Source of the DNA: Niastella sp. OAS944
GTDB lineage: Bacteria; Bacteroidota; Bacteroidia; Chitinophagales; Chitinophagaceae
Direction: 5' to 3'
Assembly: GCA_024809215.1 (NCBI GenBank)
Contig: JANUBW010000002.1
Span: 62,001 to 126,000, forward strand
Length of the DNA: 64,000 nucleotides
The notes under the pieces were generated by a model. That model was not told the origin of the DNA. It did no database searches and saw nothing but the letters and a program-made list of their open reading frames with translations. The position numbers were made by a program, and so were the translations under genes. Every line of letters starts with the position of its first letter. The first letter of the stretch is position 1. Positions 8,337 to 16,465 of this stretch are shown here, one piece after another.

Positions 8337-11258
8337 ATGAGTAACGTTTTACTTCTCAGGAAGCCACTACTTCTTGCCAGTATTCTTTTTTCATCTGCTT
8401 TATGCTTTGCACAGGTTACCCAACAATGGGTACAAAGACAAAACGGCGAACCCAATGCGCCCGATGTGGCCAATGATTTGGAAGTGGACCATAATGGAAA
8501 TGTATACGTAACAGGTTCGAGCCAGGGAAAAGGCACAAATGCCGACTTTACCACTATTAAGTATGACAATAATAGCAACACGCAATGGGTAAAAAGGTAT
8601 AACGGACCGGTTAATGGCGAGGACCAGGCAACCGCCATTGTTGTGGACCATAAGGGCAACGTATATGTAACAGGGTGGAGTACAGGCAGTGGAACCAGCA
8701 ACGATTTTACAACCATTAAATACGATTATGACGGAAATACCAAATGGGTAAAAAGGTATAATGGCCCCGGTAATCAAAACGACCGGGCAGTAGCCATTAC
8801 GGTGGATGAGAATTGCAATGTATATATAACAGGATGGAGTATAGGCAGCGGCACAGCAACCGATTATACCACCATTAAGTATGACGAGAATGGCGACACA
8901 AAATGGGTAAAACGATACAACGGCCCGGCTAATTCCACCGATCTGCCAACAGCCATTGCCGTAGACCATGATGGCAATGTATACGTAACCGGGCAAAGCG
9001 CCGGCAGCGGCACCAGTGCCGACTATGCAACCATTAAATACAACGCAAATGGAAATCAGCTATGGGTAACCAGGTACAATGGGCCTGTTAATGGTCTTGA
9101 CAGGGCCAATGCCCTGGCTGTGGACCACAATGGCAATGTGTATGTAACCGGATTGACCGCTACTTTCAGTGATGAGGATGGAAGCTTATTTGACATCGCT
9201 ACCATTAAATACAACGCATCGGGTATACAACAATGGGCGGCCATGTATAACCGCAAAGGTCATGATGAAGCCAATGACCTGGCGCTCGATGCTGCAGGTA
9301 ATGTGTACATAACCGGGTTCAGCGGCAATGAAGAAGAAGACCCCGACAATGACTATGTAACCATTAAATACAATGCAGCCGGCGCGCAGCAATGGGCTTC
9401 CATATTTTCGGGCCCCGGTGGTGACCAGAGCGGCGAAGCCACTGACCTTGTATTGGATGCTTCAGGTAATGTGTATATAACAGGCGGCATTTCAATTGAA
9501 CAGGCTACAGACTATGCCACCATCAAATACAATAACAATGGCGTGCAGCAATGGGTGGCTACCTATGACGGGCCCGGCAATGAACTGGACAAAGCAAACG
9601 CCATAGGCCTCGATGGTAATGGCAATGTATTTATCACCGGCCTAAGCAGGCTCGACGGGTTTGGTAATGGTGACTATGCCACCATTAAATATACTCCAGG
9701 CGGCGGGCAAAAATGGCTAAAAAGGTATAACGGCCCCACCGAACTCAAGGGAGACCATGATTATGCAACTGCCCTTGCCGTAGACGGCGGTGGCAATGTG
9801 CATGTAACGGGCGGCATCAGGAAGAATAGTACCGGATTTGATTATACCACCTACAAATATGATGGTGATGGCGACAGGGATTGGAAAAAAACATACAACG
9901 GCCCCGGTAACGGTCCCGATGAGGCCAGCGACATCACACTGGATGCCCAGGGAAATGTATATGTAACCGGGCACAGCGATGGCCTGGGCACCTCACTCGA
10001 CTACGCCACTATTAAATATGGGGCTGATGGTGATACAAAATGGTCGAAAAGATATAATGGCCCGGGCAATAGTTTCGATCAGGCAACTGCCATTGCCGTT
10101 GATCCAAATGGCAATGTGTATGTAACGGGAACCAGTGTGGGTAGTGGAACATCCGACGATTATGCTACCATTAAGTACGATAATAATGGAAATACCCAAT
10201 GGATAAGACGGTATAATGGTCCTGATAATTCTTTTGACCGTGCAACTGCCATTGGCGTTGACCAAAACGGCAACGTATACGTAACTGGCTGGAGCCGGGG
10301 CATTGGGACCTTCCAGGACTATACCACTATCAAGTATGATGCCAATGGAAACGAACTGTGGGTGGCAAGGTACAACGCCGGCACAAATACTTCTGAAGAA
10401 GCCACTGCTTTGGCGGTGGATGCTTTGGGCAATGTATATGTTACCGGAACCGGCAATCCCATGGAATTTTCACCAGTAGATTATGTAACCATTAAGTACA
10501 ATACAGCAGGCGTACAGCTGTGGGTAGCAAGATATGGAACAGCCGATATCGATGAGCCCACAGATATAGCCGTGGATGCGGTAGGTAATGTGTTTGTAAC
10601 AGGCGGAAGCGCTGGCGACTATGCCACCGTTAAGTATAATACCGCGGGCGCACAACAGTGGGACGCAAGGCTTGCCCTTGGCATAGCCAATGCCCTGGCA
10701 TTGGATGCGGCCGGCAATGTTTATGTAACAGGCGCCAACAGGTTAAGTAACATAACTCCCGACGATTACGTTACAATTAAATACAATACCGCCGGCGTAC
10801 AGCAATGGCTGACCAGGTATGATGGGCCGGCCAACAGCGTTGATGTAGCCACCGACATTGCGGTAGATGATGATGGCTTTGTATATGTAACAGGGCGCAG
10901 CACCGGCATTGGCACAGGCTATGACTATGCCACTATAAAGTATGCACAAACGCCGCTGATAACCACCCGGCAGCAAACCCTGCCAAATACATCAGGCGCA
11001 ATGGCAGAACCTGCAAAATTACATGCATGGGCCTACCCCAATTCGTTCACGCAGTACATCAACCTGCAATGGAGTGGGAATAATGATCCAGTAAGTATTA
11101 CAATTACCGATATAATGGGCAAACAGGTAGAAAGAAGGAGCAATTTGCCTTCCAGTGGAACGCTAAAAACGGGCGCGCAACTTAGTGCGGGCATTTATTA
11201 TGCGGTAATTGTGCAGGGGGCAGATAAGGTGGTGTTAAGGCTGATGAAAACCAATTAG
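8337..11258 (+). CDS. Secreted SBBP beta-propeller protein 3 (double length), T9SS substrate
   Basis: 973 residues. A signal peptide (ending near CFAQ) is followed by sixteen copies of the same propeller repeat, exactly twice the number in each upstream paralogue, then a C-terminal sorting domain (AYPNSFTQYINLQW...ADKVVLRLMKTN). The Cys/His module of proteins 1 and 2 is missing. Repeats at the beginning favour DGNTKWVKRYNGP and later ones AGVQQWVARYNGP, which suggests expansion by block duplication. The 5' leader is shared with protein 2. It is likely exported to the surface or medium; the ligand is unknown. The stop TAG lies within a ctaatg-family repeat. Confidence 0.9.
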   Translation: MSNVLLLRKPLLLASILFSSALCFAQVTQQWVQRQNGEPNAPDVANDLEVDHNGNVYVTGSSQGKGTNADFTTIKYDNNSNTQWVKRYNGPVNGEDQATAIVVDHKGNVYVTGWSTGSGTSNDFTTIKYDYDGNTKWVKRYNGPGNQNDRAVAITVDENCNVYITGWSIGSGTATDYTTIKYDENGDTKWVKRYNGPANSTDLPTAIAVDHDGNVYVTGQSAGSGTSADYATIKYNANGNQLWVTRYNGPVNGLDRANALAVDHNGNVYVTGLTATFSDEDGSLFDIATIKYNASGIQQWAAMYNRKGHDEANDLALDAAGNVYITGFSGNEEEDPDNDYVTIKYNAAGAQQWASIFSGPGGDQSGEATDLVLDASGNVYITGGISIEQATDYATIKYNNNGVQQWVATYDGPGNELDKANAIGLDGNGNVFITGLSRLDGFGNGDYATIKYTPGGGQKWLKRYNGPTELKGDHDYATALAVDGGGNVHVTGGIRKNSTGFDYTTYKYDGDGDRDWKKTYNGPGNGPDEASDITLDAQGNVYVTGHSDGLGTSLDYATIKYGADGDTKWSKRYNGPGNSFDQATAIAVDPNGNVYVTGTSVGSGTSDDYATIKYDNNGNTQWIRRYNGPDNSFDRATAIGVDQNGNVYVTGWSRGIGTFQDYTTIKYDANGNELWVARYNAGTNTSEEATALAVDALGNVYVTGTGNPMEFSPVDYVTIKYNTAGVQLWVARYGTADIDEPTDIAVDAVGNVFVTGGSAGDYATVKYNTAGAQQWDARLALGIANALALDAAGNVYVTGANRLSNITPDDYVTIKYNTAGVQQWLTRYDGPANSVDVATDIAVDDDGFVYVTGRSTGIGTGYDYATIKYAQTPLITTRQQTLPNTSGAMAEPAKLHAWAYPNSFTQYINLQWSGNNDPVSITITDIMGKQVERRSNLPSSGTLKTGAQLSAGIYYAVIVQGADKVVLRLMKTN

Positions 11259-11341
11259 CTAATGCGATAATGGGCTAATGTGCTAAGCCTTCATAAGGCG
11301 GTAATTCATTAGCACATTAGCATATTAGCAAATTAGCTAAT
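11252..11341. repeat. Degenerate foldback repeat, gctaatgtg/cacattagc family
   Basis: The left arm is aattagctaatgcgataatg followed by ggctaatgtgctaag. The core is ccttcataaggcgg. The right arm is cattagcacattagcatatt followed by agcaaattagctaa. It contains the stop TAG of the SBBP gene at one end and forms the -7 promoter box of the Crp gene at the other. Confidence 0.9.
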
Positions 11342-11345
11342 TTTG
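11338..11345 (+). promoter_or_regulatory. -7 box of the Crp/Fnr gene, made by the repeat edge
   Basis: TAATTTTG fits TAnnTTTG exactly and ends 5 nt before the ATG, predicting a leaderless or nearly leaderless mRNA. No clear TTTG -33 box is present; repeat words (TTAGC) occupy that position. Confidence 0.45.
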
Positions 11346-11350
11346 CTTCC

Positions 11351-12049
11351 ATGTCTGCCGATCAAAAATGGCTTTTAATTCGCAATTATGATCTATGGTC
11401 ACAACTGACCGATGAAGATTATGAAGAACTGAACATTGTTCACAATTTCGTAGAAGCACGAAAAGGCGAATATGTTTATTTTGAAGCGTTTCAGCACAAC
11501 AAGCTTTATTTTGTAAAGCAGGGTTATTTACGCATCGGTTATATTGACGACAGCGGCCGCGAGGTGATCAAGGAGATCATTCAAAAGGGTGAGCTGTTTG
11601 GTCAAATTACGCTTGAGAAGAACAGCCTGAACGGCGAATTTGCCCAGGCTTATAAAAGCGATGTAAGCTTATGCGCGTTTTCAATAGAAGATTTTCAAAA
11701 CCTGCTACAGAAAAAACCTGGCATTGCCTTAAAATACACCAAACAGGTGGGCAGCAAACTAAGGCAAATAGAGAACAGGCTTATAAACCTGCTGAACAGG
11801 GACGTTAAAACCCGGCTCATCAATTTTCTGTGGCAGCTGGCCCAAAAACATCTTGCCCCGGGTGCTACAGCCGTATGCATACCCAATTATCTTACCCATG
11901 AAGATATTGCCAGCCTTATAGGGTCGAGCCGGCAAACGGTAACCACACTGATAAATGAACTGGTTGCCGAAAAGCTGATCACCTATACCCGCAATGAGAT
12001 CTGTTTTCCCGATGTTAAAAAATTACAAAACCACGAAGTTGTCGTTTAG
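11351..12049 (+). CDS. Crp/Fnr family transcriptional regulator
   Basis: 232 residues. An N-terminal cyclic-nucleotide-binding-like beta-roll (about 20-135: GEYVYFEAFQHNKLYFVKQGYLRIGYIDDSGREV, with GELFGQITL) is followed by a dimer helix and a C-terminal winged helix-turn-helix (LTHEDIASLIGSSRQTVTTLINEL, about 178-201). No Fnr-type cysteine cluster is present, so an oxygen-sensing Fe-S cluster is unlikely. The next genes (YHS, DoxX, YceI proteins) run in the same direction and could be its targets: a perfect 12-bp palindrome lies just downstream, at the YHS promoter. Confidence 0.9.
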   Translation: MSADQKWLLIRNYDLWSQLTDEDYEELNIVHNFVEARKGEYVYFEAFQHNKLYFVKQGYLRIGYIDDSGREVIKEIIQKGELFGQITLEKNSLNGEFAQAYKSDVSLCAFSIEDFQNLLQKKPGIALKYTKQVGSKLRQIENRLINLLNRDVKTRLINFLWQLAQKHLAPGATAVCIPNYLTHEDIASLIGSSRQTVTTLINELVAEKLITYTRNEICFPDVKKLQNHEVVV

Positions 12050-12055
12050 CCGACA

Positions 12056-12067
12056 AAACGGCCGTTT
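12056..12067. promoter_or_regulatory. Candidate Crp/Fnr operator
   Basis: AAACGGCCGTTT is a perfect 12-bp palindrome located 7 nt after the Crp stop codon and 9 nt before the -7 box of the YHS gene, so it sits over the -33 region. Binding by the adjacent Crp protein is inference. Confidence 0.4.
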
Positions 12068-12076
12068 GCAAGCTTA

Positions 12077-12084
12077 TAGCTTTG
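12077..12084 (+). promoter_or_regulatory. -7 box of the YHS gene
   Basis: TAGCTTTG matches TAnnTTTG. The palindrome at 12056-12067 replaces a canonical -33 box, which would suit an activator-dependent or repressible promoter. Confidence 0.5.
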
Positions 12085-12118
12085 AAGTGTAATTAATTGT
12101 TTACTTCAACCATAAGTT

Positions 12119-12586
12119 ATGAAGCAACTGATAACAGCTTTTGTTTTGCTATTGCTACAGGTAAATGTGAGCAATGGCCAGAATAATGCTTTGCGGTTAA
12201 AACATTTTAACCTCGATGGCAAACTGGCCATTGAAGGTTATGACCCAGTAGCGTATTTCAAACAACACGAGGCGGTAAAAGGCCGTAAAGAATGGGCCGT
12301 ATCGCACCAGGATGTGCTTTATTATTTTTCATCGGTAGCCAATAAAGAGGAGTTTAAAAAGAACCCTTCGCTTTATGAACCGCAGTATGGCGGCTGGTGC
12401 GCATATGCCATGGGCAGCAAAGGAGAAAAGGTATCGGTTGACCCCAAAACCTTTAAGGTAACCAACGGCAAATTGTACCTGTTCTATAACAAATTCTTCA
12501 ATAATACACTTACAGAATGGAATAAAGATGAGAAAGGGCTGCAGCCTAAAGCAGACGCCAATTGGAAAACCATTTCGGGATCTTGA
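12119..12586 (+). CDS. Secreted YHS-domain protein
   Basis: 155 residues. A signal peptide (MKQLITAFVLLLLQVNVSNG) is followed by a YHS-like domain: IEGYDPVAYF, GRKEWAVSHQDVLYYFSSVANKEEFKKNP, YEPQYGGWCAYAMGSKGEKV. The GYDPVAYF and YGGWCAYAM segments are hallmarks of a Bacteroidota/proteobacterial YHS subfamily thought to be metal related, with a conserved Tyr-Gly-Gly-x-Cys. It is probably periplasmic. It follows the Crp gene by 69 nt and has its own -7 box. Its TGA lies in a cttgagatttcgcg repeat. Confidence 0.88.
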   Translation: MKQLITAFVLLLLQVNVSNGQNNALRLKHFNLDGKLAIEGYDPVAYFKQHEAVKGRKEWAVSHQDVLYYFSSVANKEEFKKNPSLYEPQYGGWCAYAMGSKGEKVSVDPKTFKVTNGKLYLFYNKFFNNTLTEWNKDEKGLQPKADANWKTISGS

Positions 12587-12665
12587 GATTTCGCGATTTT
12601 GAGATTTGTCGGGTTGCTGCACTAAAAGAAATCTCAAAATCCCTAAATCCCGAAATCAGAAATTG
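12582..12665. repeat. Degenerate foldback repeat, cttgagattt/aaatctcaaa family
   Basis: The left arm is cttgagatttcgcgattttg and onward. The right arm is aaatctcaaaatccctaaat then cccgaaatcag. The stop TGA of the YHS gene is part of its first word. Confidence 0.85.
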
Positions 12666-12693
12666 AAAATTTAAACCCTCAAACTTACATTAC

Positions 12694-13101
12694 ATGAAAG
12701 CCAATACTATCTACATATGGGTTTTACGGCTAGTAGCCGCAGTTATAATGTTACAAACCCTGTATTTTAAGTTCACTGGCCATGAGCAATCGGTAGCATT
12801 GTTCACGCAACTGGGTATGGAACCCTGGGGGCGTATTGGCACCGGGGTAATGGAACTAATAGCATCCATTCTTATACTTTACCCGCGAACAACCGGGTGG
12901 GGCGCAGCACTTGGGTTGGGTTTAATGGGTGGCGCTATTTTCTTTCACCTTACAAAACTGGGGATCGTTTTTGATGGCGATGCAGTACTTTTTTCATATG
13001 CTGTAATCGTATTTGCATGCTGCCTGGTACTATTTATAAAATACATAGGAACAATTCCAATTCTCAAAAATCTCAAGAACCAAGCACCAAGCTCCAAATA
13101 A
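12694..13101 (+). CDS. DoxX-like membrane protein
   Basis: 135 residues with four hydrophobic helices (about 8-25, 46-63, 67-88, 100-119) and the DoxX signature FKFTGHEQSVALFTQLGMEPWGRIGTGVMELIASILIL. It is an inner-membrane protein of unclear function, often placed near redox or stress genes. The last 13 residues (LKNLKNQAPSSK-like tail) and the stop codon are encoded by the ccaagcacc-family repeat that starts near 13060, so the natural C-terminus has been replaced or extended by the repeat. Confidence 0.88.
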   Translation: MKANTIYIWVLRLVAAVIMLQTLYFKFTGHEQSVALFTQLGMEPWGRIGTGVMELIASILILYPRTTGWGAALGLGLMGGAIFFHLTKLGIVFDGDAVLFSYAVIVFACCLVLFIKYIGTIPILKNLKNQAPSSK

Positions 13102-13296
13102 AAATCGCAAGCACCAAGCACCAAGAAGCAAAAGCTTTTTAATTGTTACCTTGGAATTTATTTGGTTCCCCGCTGTTGCGGGCAGGCTTTGTGATTTGAG
13201 ATTTATTCTTTGGGTTTTGAGATTTGCATTTTGGGATTTATTTGGAACTTGAGATTTGGAATTTGAGATTTATTTTTTGGACTTGGTTCTTGGGTA
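13060..13296. repeat. Degenerate foldback repeat, ccaagcacc/ttggtgctt family
   Basis: The left arm is ctcaagaaccaagcaccaag and onward to 13130. The core is a small GC hairpin (ccccgctgttgcggg). The right arm (13150-13296) is ggaatttatttggttcc, tttgtgatttgagattt and gacttggttcttgg. The DoxX stop codon TAA is inside the left arm. Confidence 0.88.
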
Positions 13297-13376
13297 AGTT
13301 TTTCCCCTCTTTTTGTTAAAAACTTTAACAATCGGTTTATACTGTAGGCATTACATTACATTAAAAGGTTTTTTAT

Positions 13377-13916
13377 ATGAAGTATGTATATGCCACATTT
13401 TTGGCCCTGTTTGTAGCAAGTTTTGTTTCTGCCCAAAATTTTGCTCCGGTTGATACAGCATCGAGCGTTTCATTTAAAATAAAAAACCTGGGATTCAACA
13501 CAAGCGGCTTCTTTAGCGGCCTGGCGGGCGTTATAACCTTTAACCCTGCCGACCCCGGTGGCTGCAGTTTTGATGTGCATATTGACGCCAATTCCGTTAA
13601 TACAGGTAACGACATGCGTGATAACCACCTCAGGGCTGAGGACTTTTTCGATGTCAAAAATTACCCACAGATCAGGTTTGTATCGGTAAAAGTTACCAAT
13701 ACCAAAAAGAACGGAACATTATTTGTTTCCGGTAAGCTAACCATGAAAGGGGTTACAAAAGATGTATCGTTCCCTTTTGCGGCACAGCCCATTGAGAACG
13801 GATATTTATTCAGCGGCGAGTTTTCAATAAACAGGCGCGATTTTAAAGTGGGGGGCGGAAGCACGGTAAGCGATCATCTAACGGTATTGCTAAAGGTTAC
13901 GGCGCGAAAAATATAA
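13377..13916 (+). CDS. YceI-like periplasmic protein
   Basis: 179 residues. A signal peptide (about 1-19, ending SFVSAQ) is followed by a complete YceI domain: SSVSFKIKNLGFNTSGFFSGLAGVITF, DVHIDANSVNTGNDMRDNHLRAEDFFDVKNYPQIRF, SGKLTMKGVTKDVSFPF and FSINRRDFKVGGG. YceI proteins are lipocalin-fold barrels that bind polyisoprenoid-type lipids. The HLRAEDFFDV and MKGVTK motifs are intact. The protein is predicted periplasmic, with likely co-function with the neighbouring DoxX and YHS proteins (inference from adjacency). Confidence 0.92.
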   Translation: MKYVYATFLALFVASFVSAQNFAPVDTASSVSFKIKNLGFNTSGFFSGLAGVITFNPADPGGCSFDVHIDANSVNTGNDMRDNHLRAEDFFDVKNYPQIRFVSVKVTNTKKNGTLFVSGKLTMKGVTKDVSFPFAAQPIENGYLFSGEFSINRRDFKVGGGSTVSDHLTVLLKVTARKI

Positions 13917-13998
13917 GTGATAAGTACACGGTAAAATTAGACCAACGGAAAAATTTTATTGAAAAGATAATATTAAATTTAGAGAACAAAACCGACCA

Positions 13999-14499
13999 AT
14001 GCAATTACAACAAGCTGTAAACACAATCTTTGTACAATTGTCTGACTCGCTCGGTCAATTGTCGGCATTGCAATACAGCCAGTCGTGTTCAACCCTGTTC
14101 AATAATACGATTGGCCAGCATGTGCGACATATTATCGAGTTGTTTCAATGCCTTGAGAATGGATATGATTCAGGAATAGTGAACTATGAGAAACGTAAGC
14201 GCGACACATTGATAGAAACCGATAAAGAGCTGGCGGGTCGCTTGTTGCTTGATATTCACCGGGGGCTGGGCAAAGCCAATAAAACACTCACCCTCGAAGC
14301 TTCTTACGACGAACATGTTACCGAGCCTATTACCATTGAAACAAATTATTATCGCGAGGTAGCCTACAACCTCGAACACACCATTCACCACATGGCCCTG
14401 ATACGTGTAGGCATTACAGAAATATCCACCATTCAATTACCAGATGATTTTGGGGTAGCATCGTCTACCGTTAAGTACCGTAAACAATGTGCACAGTAA
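13999..14499 (+). CDS. DinB-family four-helix protein
   Basis: 166 residues. Helical, with the metal-site histidines of the DinB/YfiT fold: H49-V-R-H in GQHVRHIIELFQCL and HxxxH in EHTIHHMALIRVG (about 135-147). Members are metal-dependent thiol S-transferases or of unknown activity. The start is the first ATG, and the gene overlaps the next start by 13 nt, so it leads a coupled three-gene operon (DinB, NRDE, ATP-grasp). Confidence 0.85.
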   Translation: MQLQQAVNTIFVQLSDSLGQLSALQYSQSCSTLFNNTIGQHVRHIIELFQCLENGYDSGIVNYEKRKRDTLIETDKELAGRLLLDIHRGLGKANKTLTLEASYDEHVTEPITIETNYYREVAYNLEHTIHHMALIRVGITEISTIQLPDDFGVASSTVKYRKQCAQ

Positions 14500-15215
14500 C
14501 CTTTATTCCTTCAGGGGATAAGCTCTATATAACATCCAACCGCGATGAAAAGCATTGGCGTTCCAATGCTCTGCAACCTGCTTTATATTCAGGTAAAACA
14601 GGCAACCTGTTATACCCGAAAGACGGTGATGCCGGCGGCACCTGGATAGCAGCCCATGAGAACGGCAATGCCATCGTATTCCTGAACGGCGGTTTTATAC
14701 GGCATACGCCCCAACCACCTTATCGCAAAAGCAGGGGATTGGTGCTGCTCGATCTTATAGATTCGCCCGACCCTGTAGCCACTTTCAATAAAATACCATT
14801 ACACCAGATAGAGCCATTTACCGCCGTGCTCTGGAGCCATGGCCAGTTATATGAATACCGTTGGGATGGCACACATAAATATGCCACCCTGCTGCCGGTT
14901 TCGCAACCACACATCTGGTCATCGGCTACGCTGTACGATGAAGACGTAGTGCAGAAAAGAAAAAGCTGGTTCAATAAATGGCTGCAACAACACAAACAAC
15001 CTTCGCCCGACGACATACTGCACTTTCACCAGTTTACCGGAGATGGCGATGCTCATAATGATCTTCGCATGAACCGGAACGGACAGGTTTTCACCGTTAG
15101 CGTAACCCTGATGGCGCTCACCGATGAAACCACACAAATGCATTACCTTGACCTGAAAAACAATACCGCATTCAAACAGCAATTAACAGTAGAAAAATCA
15201 ATGGCAGGCCGATAA
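14487..15215 (+). CDS. NRDE / TANGO2-like protein
   Basis: 242 residues. It starts MCTVTFIP and contains SNRDEKHWR (residues 17-25), the defining Asn-Arg-Asp-Glu motif, with Cys2 as the potential N-terminal nucleophile seen in this Ntn-hydrolase-like family. GGTWIAAHENGNAIVFLNG and the PPYRKSRGLVLLDLI segment also fit. The substrate is unknown, and it is cytosolic. It begins inside the DinB gene (13-nt overlap) and ends in TAATG shared with the next gene. Confidence 0.88.
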   Translation: MCTVTFIPSGDKLYITSNRDEKHWRSNALQPALYSGKTGNLLYPKDGDAGGTWIAAHENGNAIVFLNGGFIRHTPQPPYRKSRGLVLLDLIDSPDPVATFNKIPLHQIEPFTAVLWSHGQLYEYRWDGTHKYATLLPVSQPHIWSSATLYDEDVVQKRKSWFNKWLQQHKQPSPDDILHFHQFTGDGDAHNDLRMNRNGQVFTVSVTLMALTDETTQMHYLDLKNNTAFKQQLTVEKSMAGR

Positions 15216-16273
15216 TGAATAGTATACAACGCATCCTGCACAGACCTTTCTTTATAAAATTGTTCAACTGGGAATACTGGAGTATGACAAGTGTATACTT
15301 TTGCATTTACCCGGTGTATATACTTCTTTGCCTGCGCGCCCGTTCTTTCTTTTTCTTTGCAGCCAGTAACCCTACCATTAAGAATGGAGGCTTTCTGTGC
15401 GAAAGCAAAAAAGACATCATCACTATTATTCCACCATTGTATCACCCGCCAACGGTTTTCTTTTCAATTCCTGCCAATGGCAGTATCGTATTGCGCGATC
15501 TGCAACGCGCCAATCTGCAGTTTCCACTCATAGGCAAACCCAATATCGGTGGCCGTGGCCGCGGCGTAAAAGTTTTACGTAATGAACAGGATGTGATCGA
15601 TTATACCCGCCATGCCTATATGGATTTTCATATCCAGGAATTTGTTCCCTGGAAAAATGAAGCGGGTATTTTTTATATACGTTATCCCGATGAGCCAAAC
15701 GGCATCATCACCGGTATTGTAAGCAAAGAATTTTTATCCGTTACCGGCGATGGCCAGCACAGCATTTTACAATTACTGCAAAAAGATAAACGCGCCCTTA
15801 TGTACCTGAGCAGTTTGCAAAAGATACATGGCAATGGGTTGAACCGCATTTTACCTGAAGGCGAAAAGCTCATTGTATCGCCATTCGGTAACCATGCCCG
15901 CGGTTCGAAATTCGTAGATGTCAGCCACCTGATAGACGAGCAATTGACCATGGCCATTGATGCTATTTGTAAACAGGTCCCAGGCTTTCATTATGGCCGG
16001 CTCGACATTCGTTTCGACACCTGGGAAGCATTGAAAGAAGGCCGCAATTTTTCAATTATAGAGGTAAATGGGGCAGGGGCCGAACCAACGCATATTTATA
16101 GCCACTCATTATTTTTTGCCTGGAAAGAGATCATCAGGCACTGGATCATTTTGTATAAGGTCAGCCGCATGAACCATAAGAAAGGACATCGGTACCTGAC
16201 GTTTAGTGAGGGAATCGCTATGTTTAAAGAGGATAAGGAGTGGAATAAAAGGTTGGCGGCAATGACGGAGTAG
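15215..16273 (+). CDS. ATP-grasp protein, D-Ala-D-Ala-ligase-like
   Basis: 352 residues. An N-terminal amphipathic/hydrophobic stretch (about 24-50, with WSMTSVYFCIYPVYILLCL) suggests membrane attachment. The body shows ATP-grasp features: IGKPNIGGRGRGVKVL (glycine-rich ATP loop, about 106-121), DFHIQEFVPW, YGRLDIRFD and the metal site IIEVNGAGAEP (Glu, Asn; about 293-303). Homologues are often annotated as D-alanine-D-alanine ligase-like. The start ATG overlaps the NRDE stop by one base (TAATG), so it is translationally coupled. The product is probably an amide or ester ligation at the membrane; the substrate is unknown. Confidence 0.82.
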   Translation: MNSIQRILHRPFFIKLFNWEYWSMTSVYFCIYPVYILLCLRARSFFFFAASNPTIKNGGFLCESKKDIITIIPPLYHPPTVFFSIPANGSIVLRDLQRANLQFPLIGKPNIGGRGRGVKVLRNEQDVIDYTRHAYMDFHIQEFVPWKNEAGIFYIRYPDEPNGIITGIVSKEFLSVTGDGQHSILQLLQKDKRALMYLSSLQKIHGNGLNRILPEGEKLIVSPFGNHARGSKFVDVSHLIDEQLTMAIDAICKQVPGFHYGRLDIRFDTWEALKEGRNFSIIEVNGAGAEPTHIYSHSLFFAWKEIIRHWIILYKVSRMNHKKGHRYLTFSEGIAMFKEDKEWNKRLAAMTE

Positions 16274-16439
16274 ACTAATTAGCTAATGTGCTAATTTGCT
16301 AATGTGATAATGGAATACAGGTTTATTGAATGCTGCGCGTGAGCTATCTGACTGCTGCCGCAAAAGCAAGGATGTGGAATGTTGGACTGCTGTACAAAAA
16401 GCATTATCACATTAGCAAATTATCACATTATCACATTTG
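16270..16439. repeat. Degenerate foldback repeat, ctaatgtg/cacattagc family, with unrelated core
   Basis: The left arm (about 16270-16312) is ctaattagctaatgtgctaa and onward, starting at the TAG of the ATP-grasp gene. The right arm (16402-16439) is attatcacattagcaaatta and so on. Between them lies a 90-nt core with gctgcgcgtgagc and ctgctgccgc. Confidence 0.88.
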
Positions 16440-16465
16440 CCACTTACATTCACAACATTAATAAA

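Noticed and set aside
16379-16465. Longer N-terminus for the LysE protein
   Set aside because: The extra 29 residues are a translation of the repeat arm and are absent from the normal family layout.
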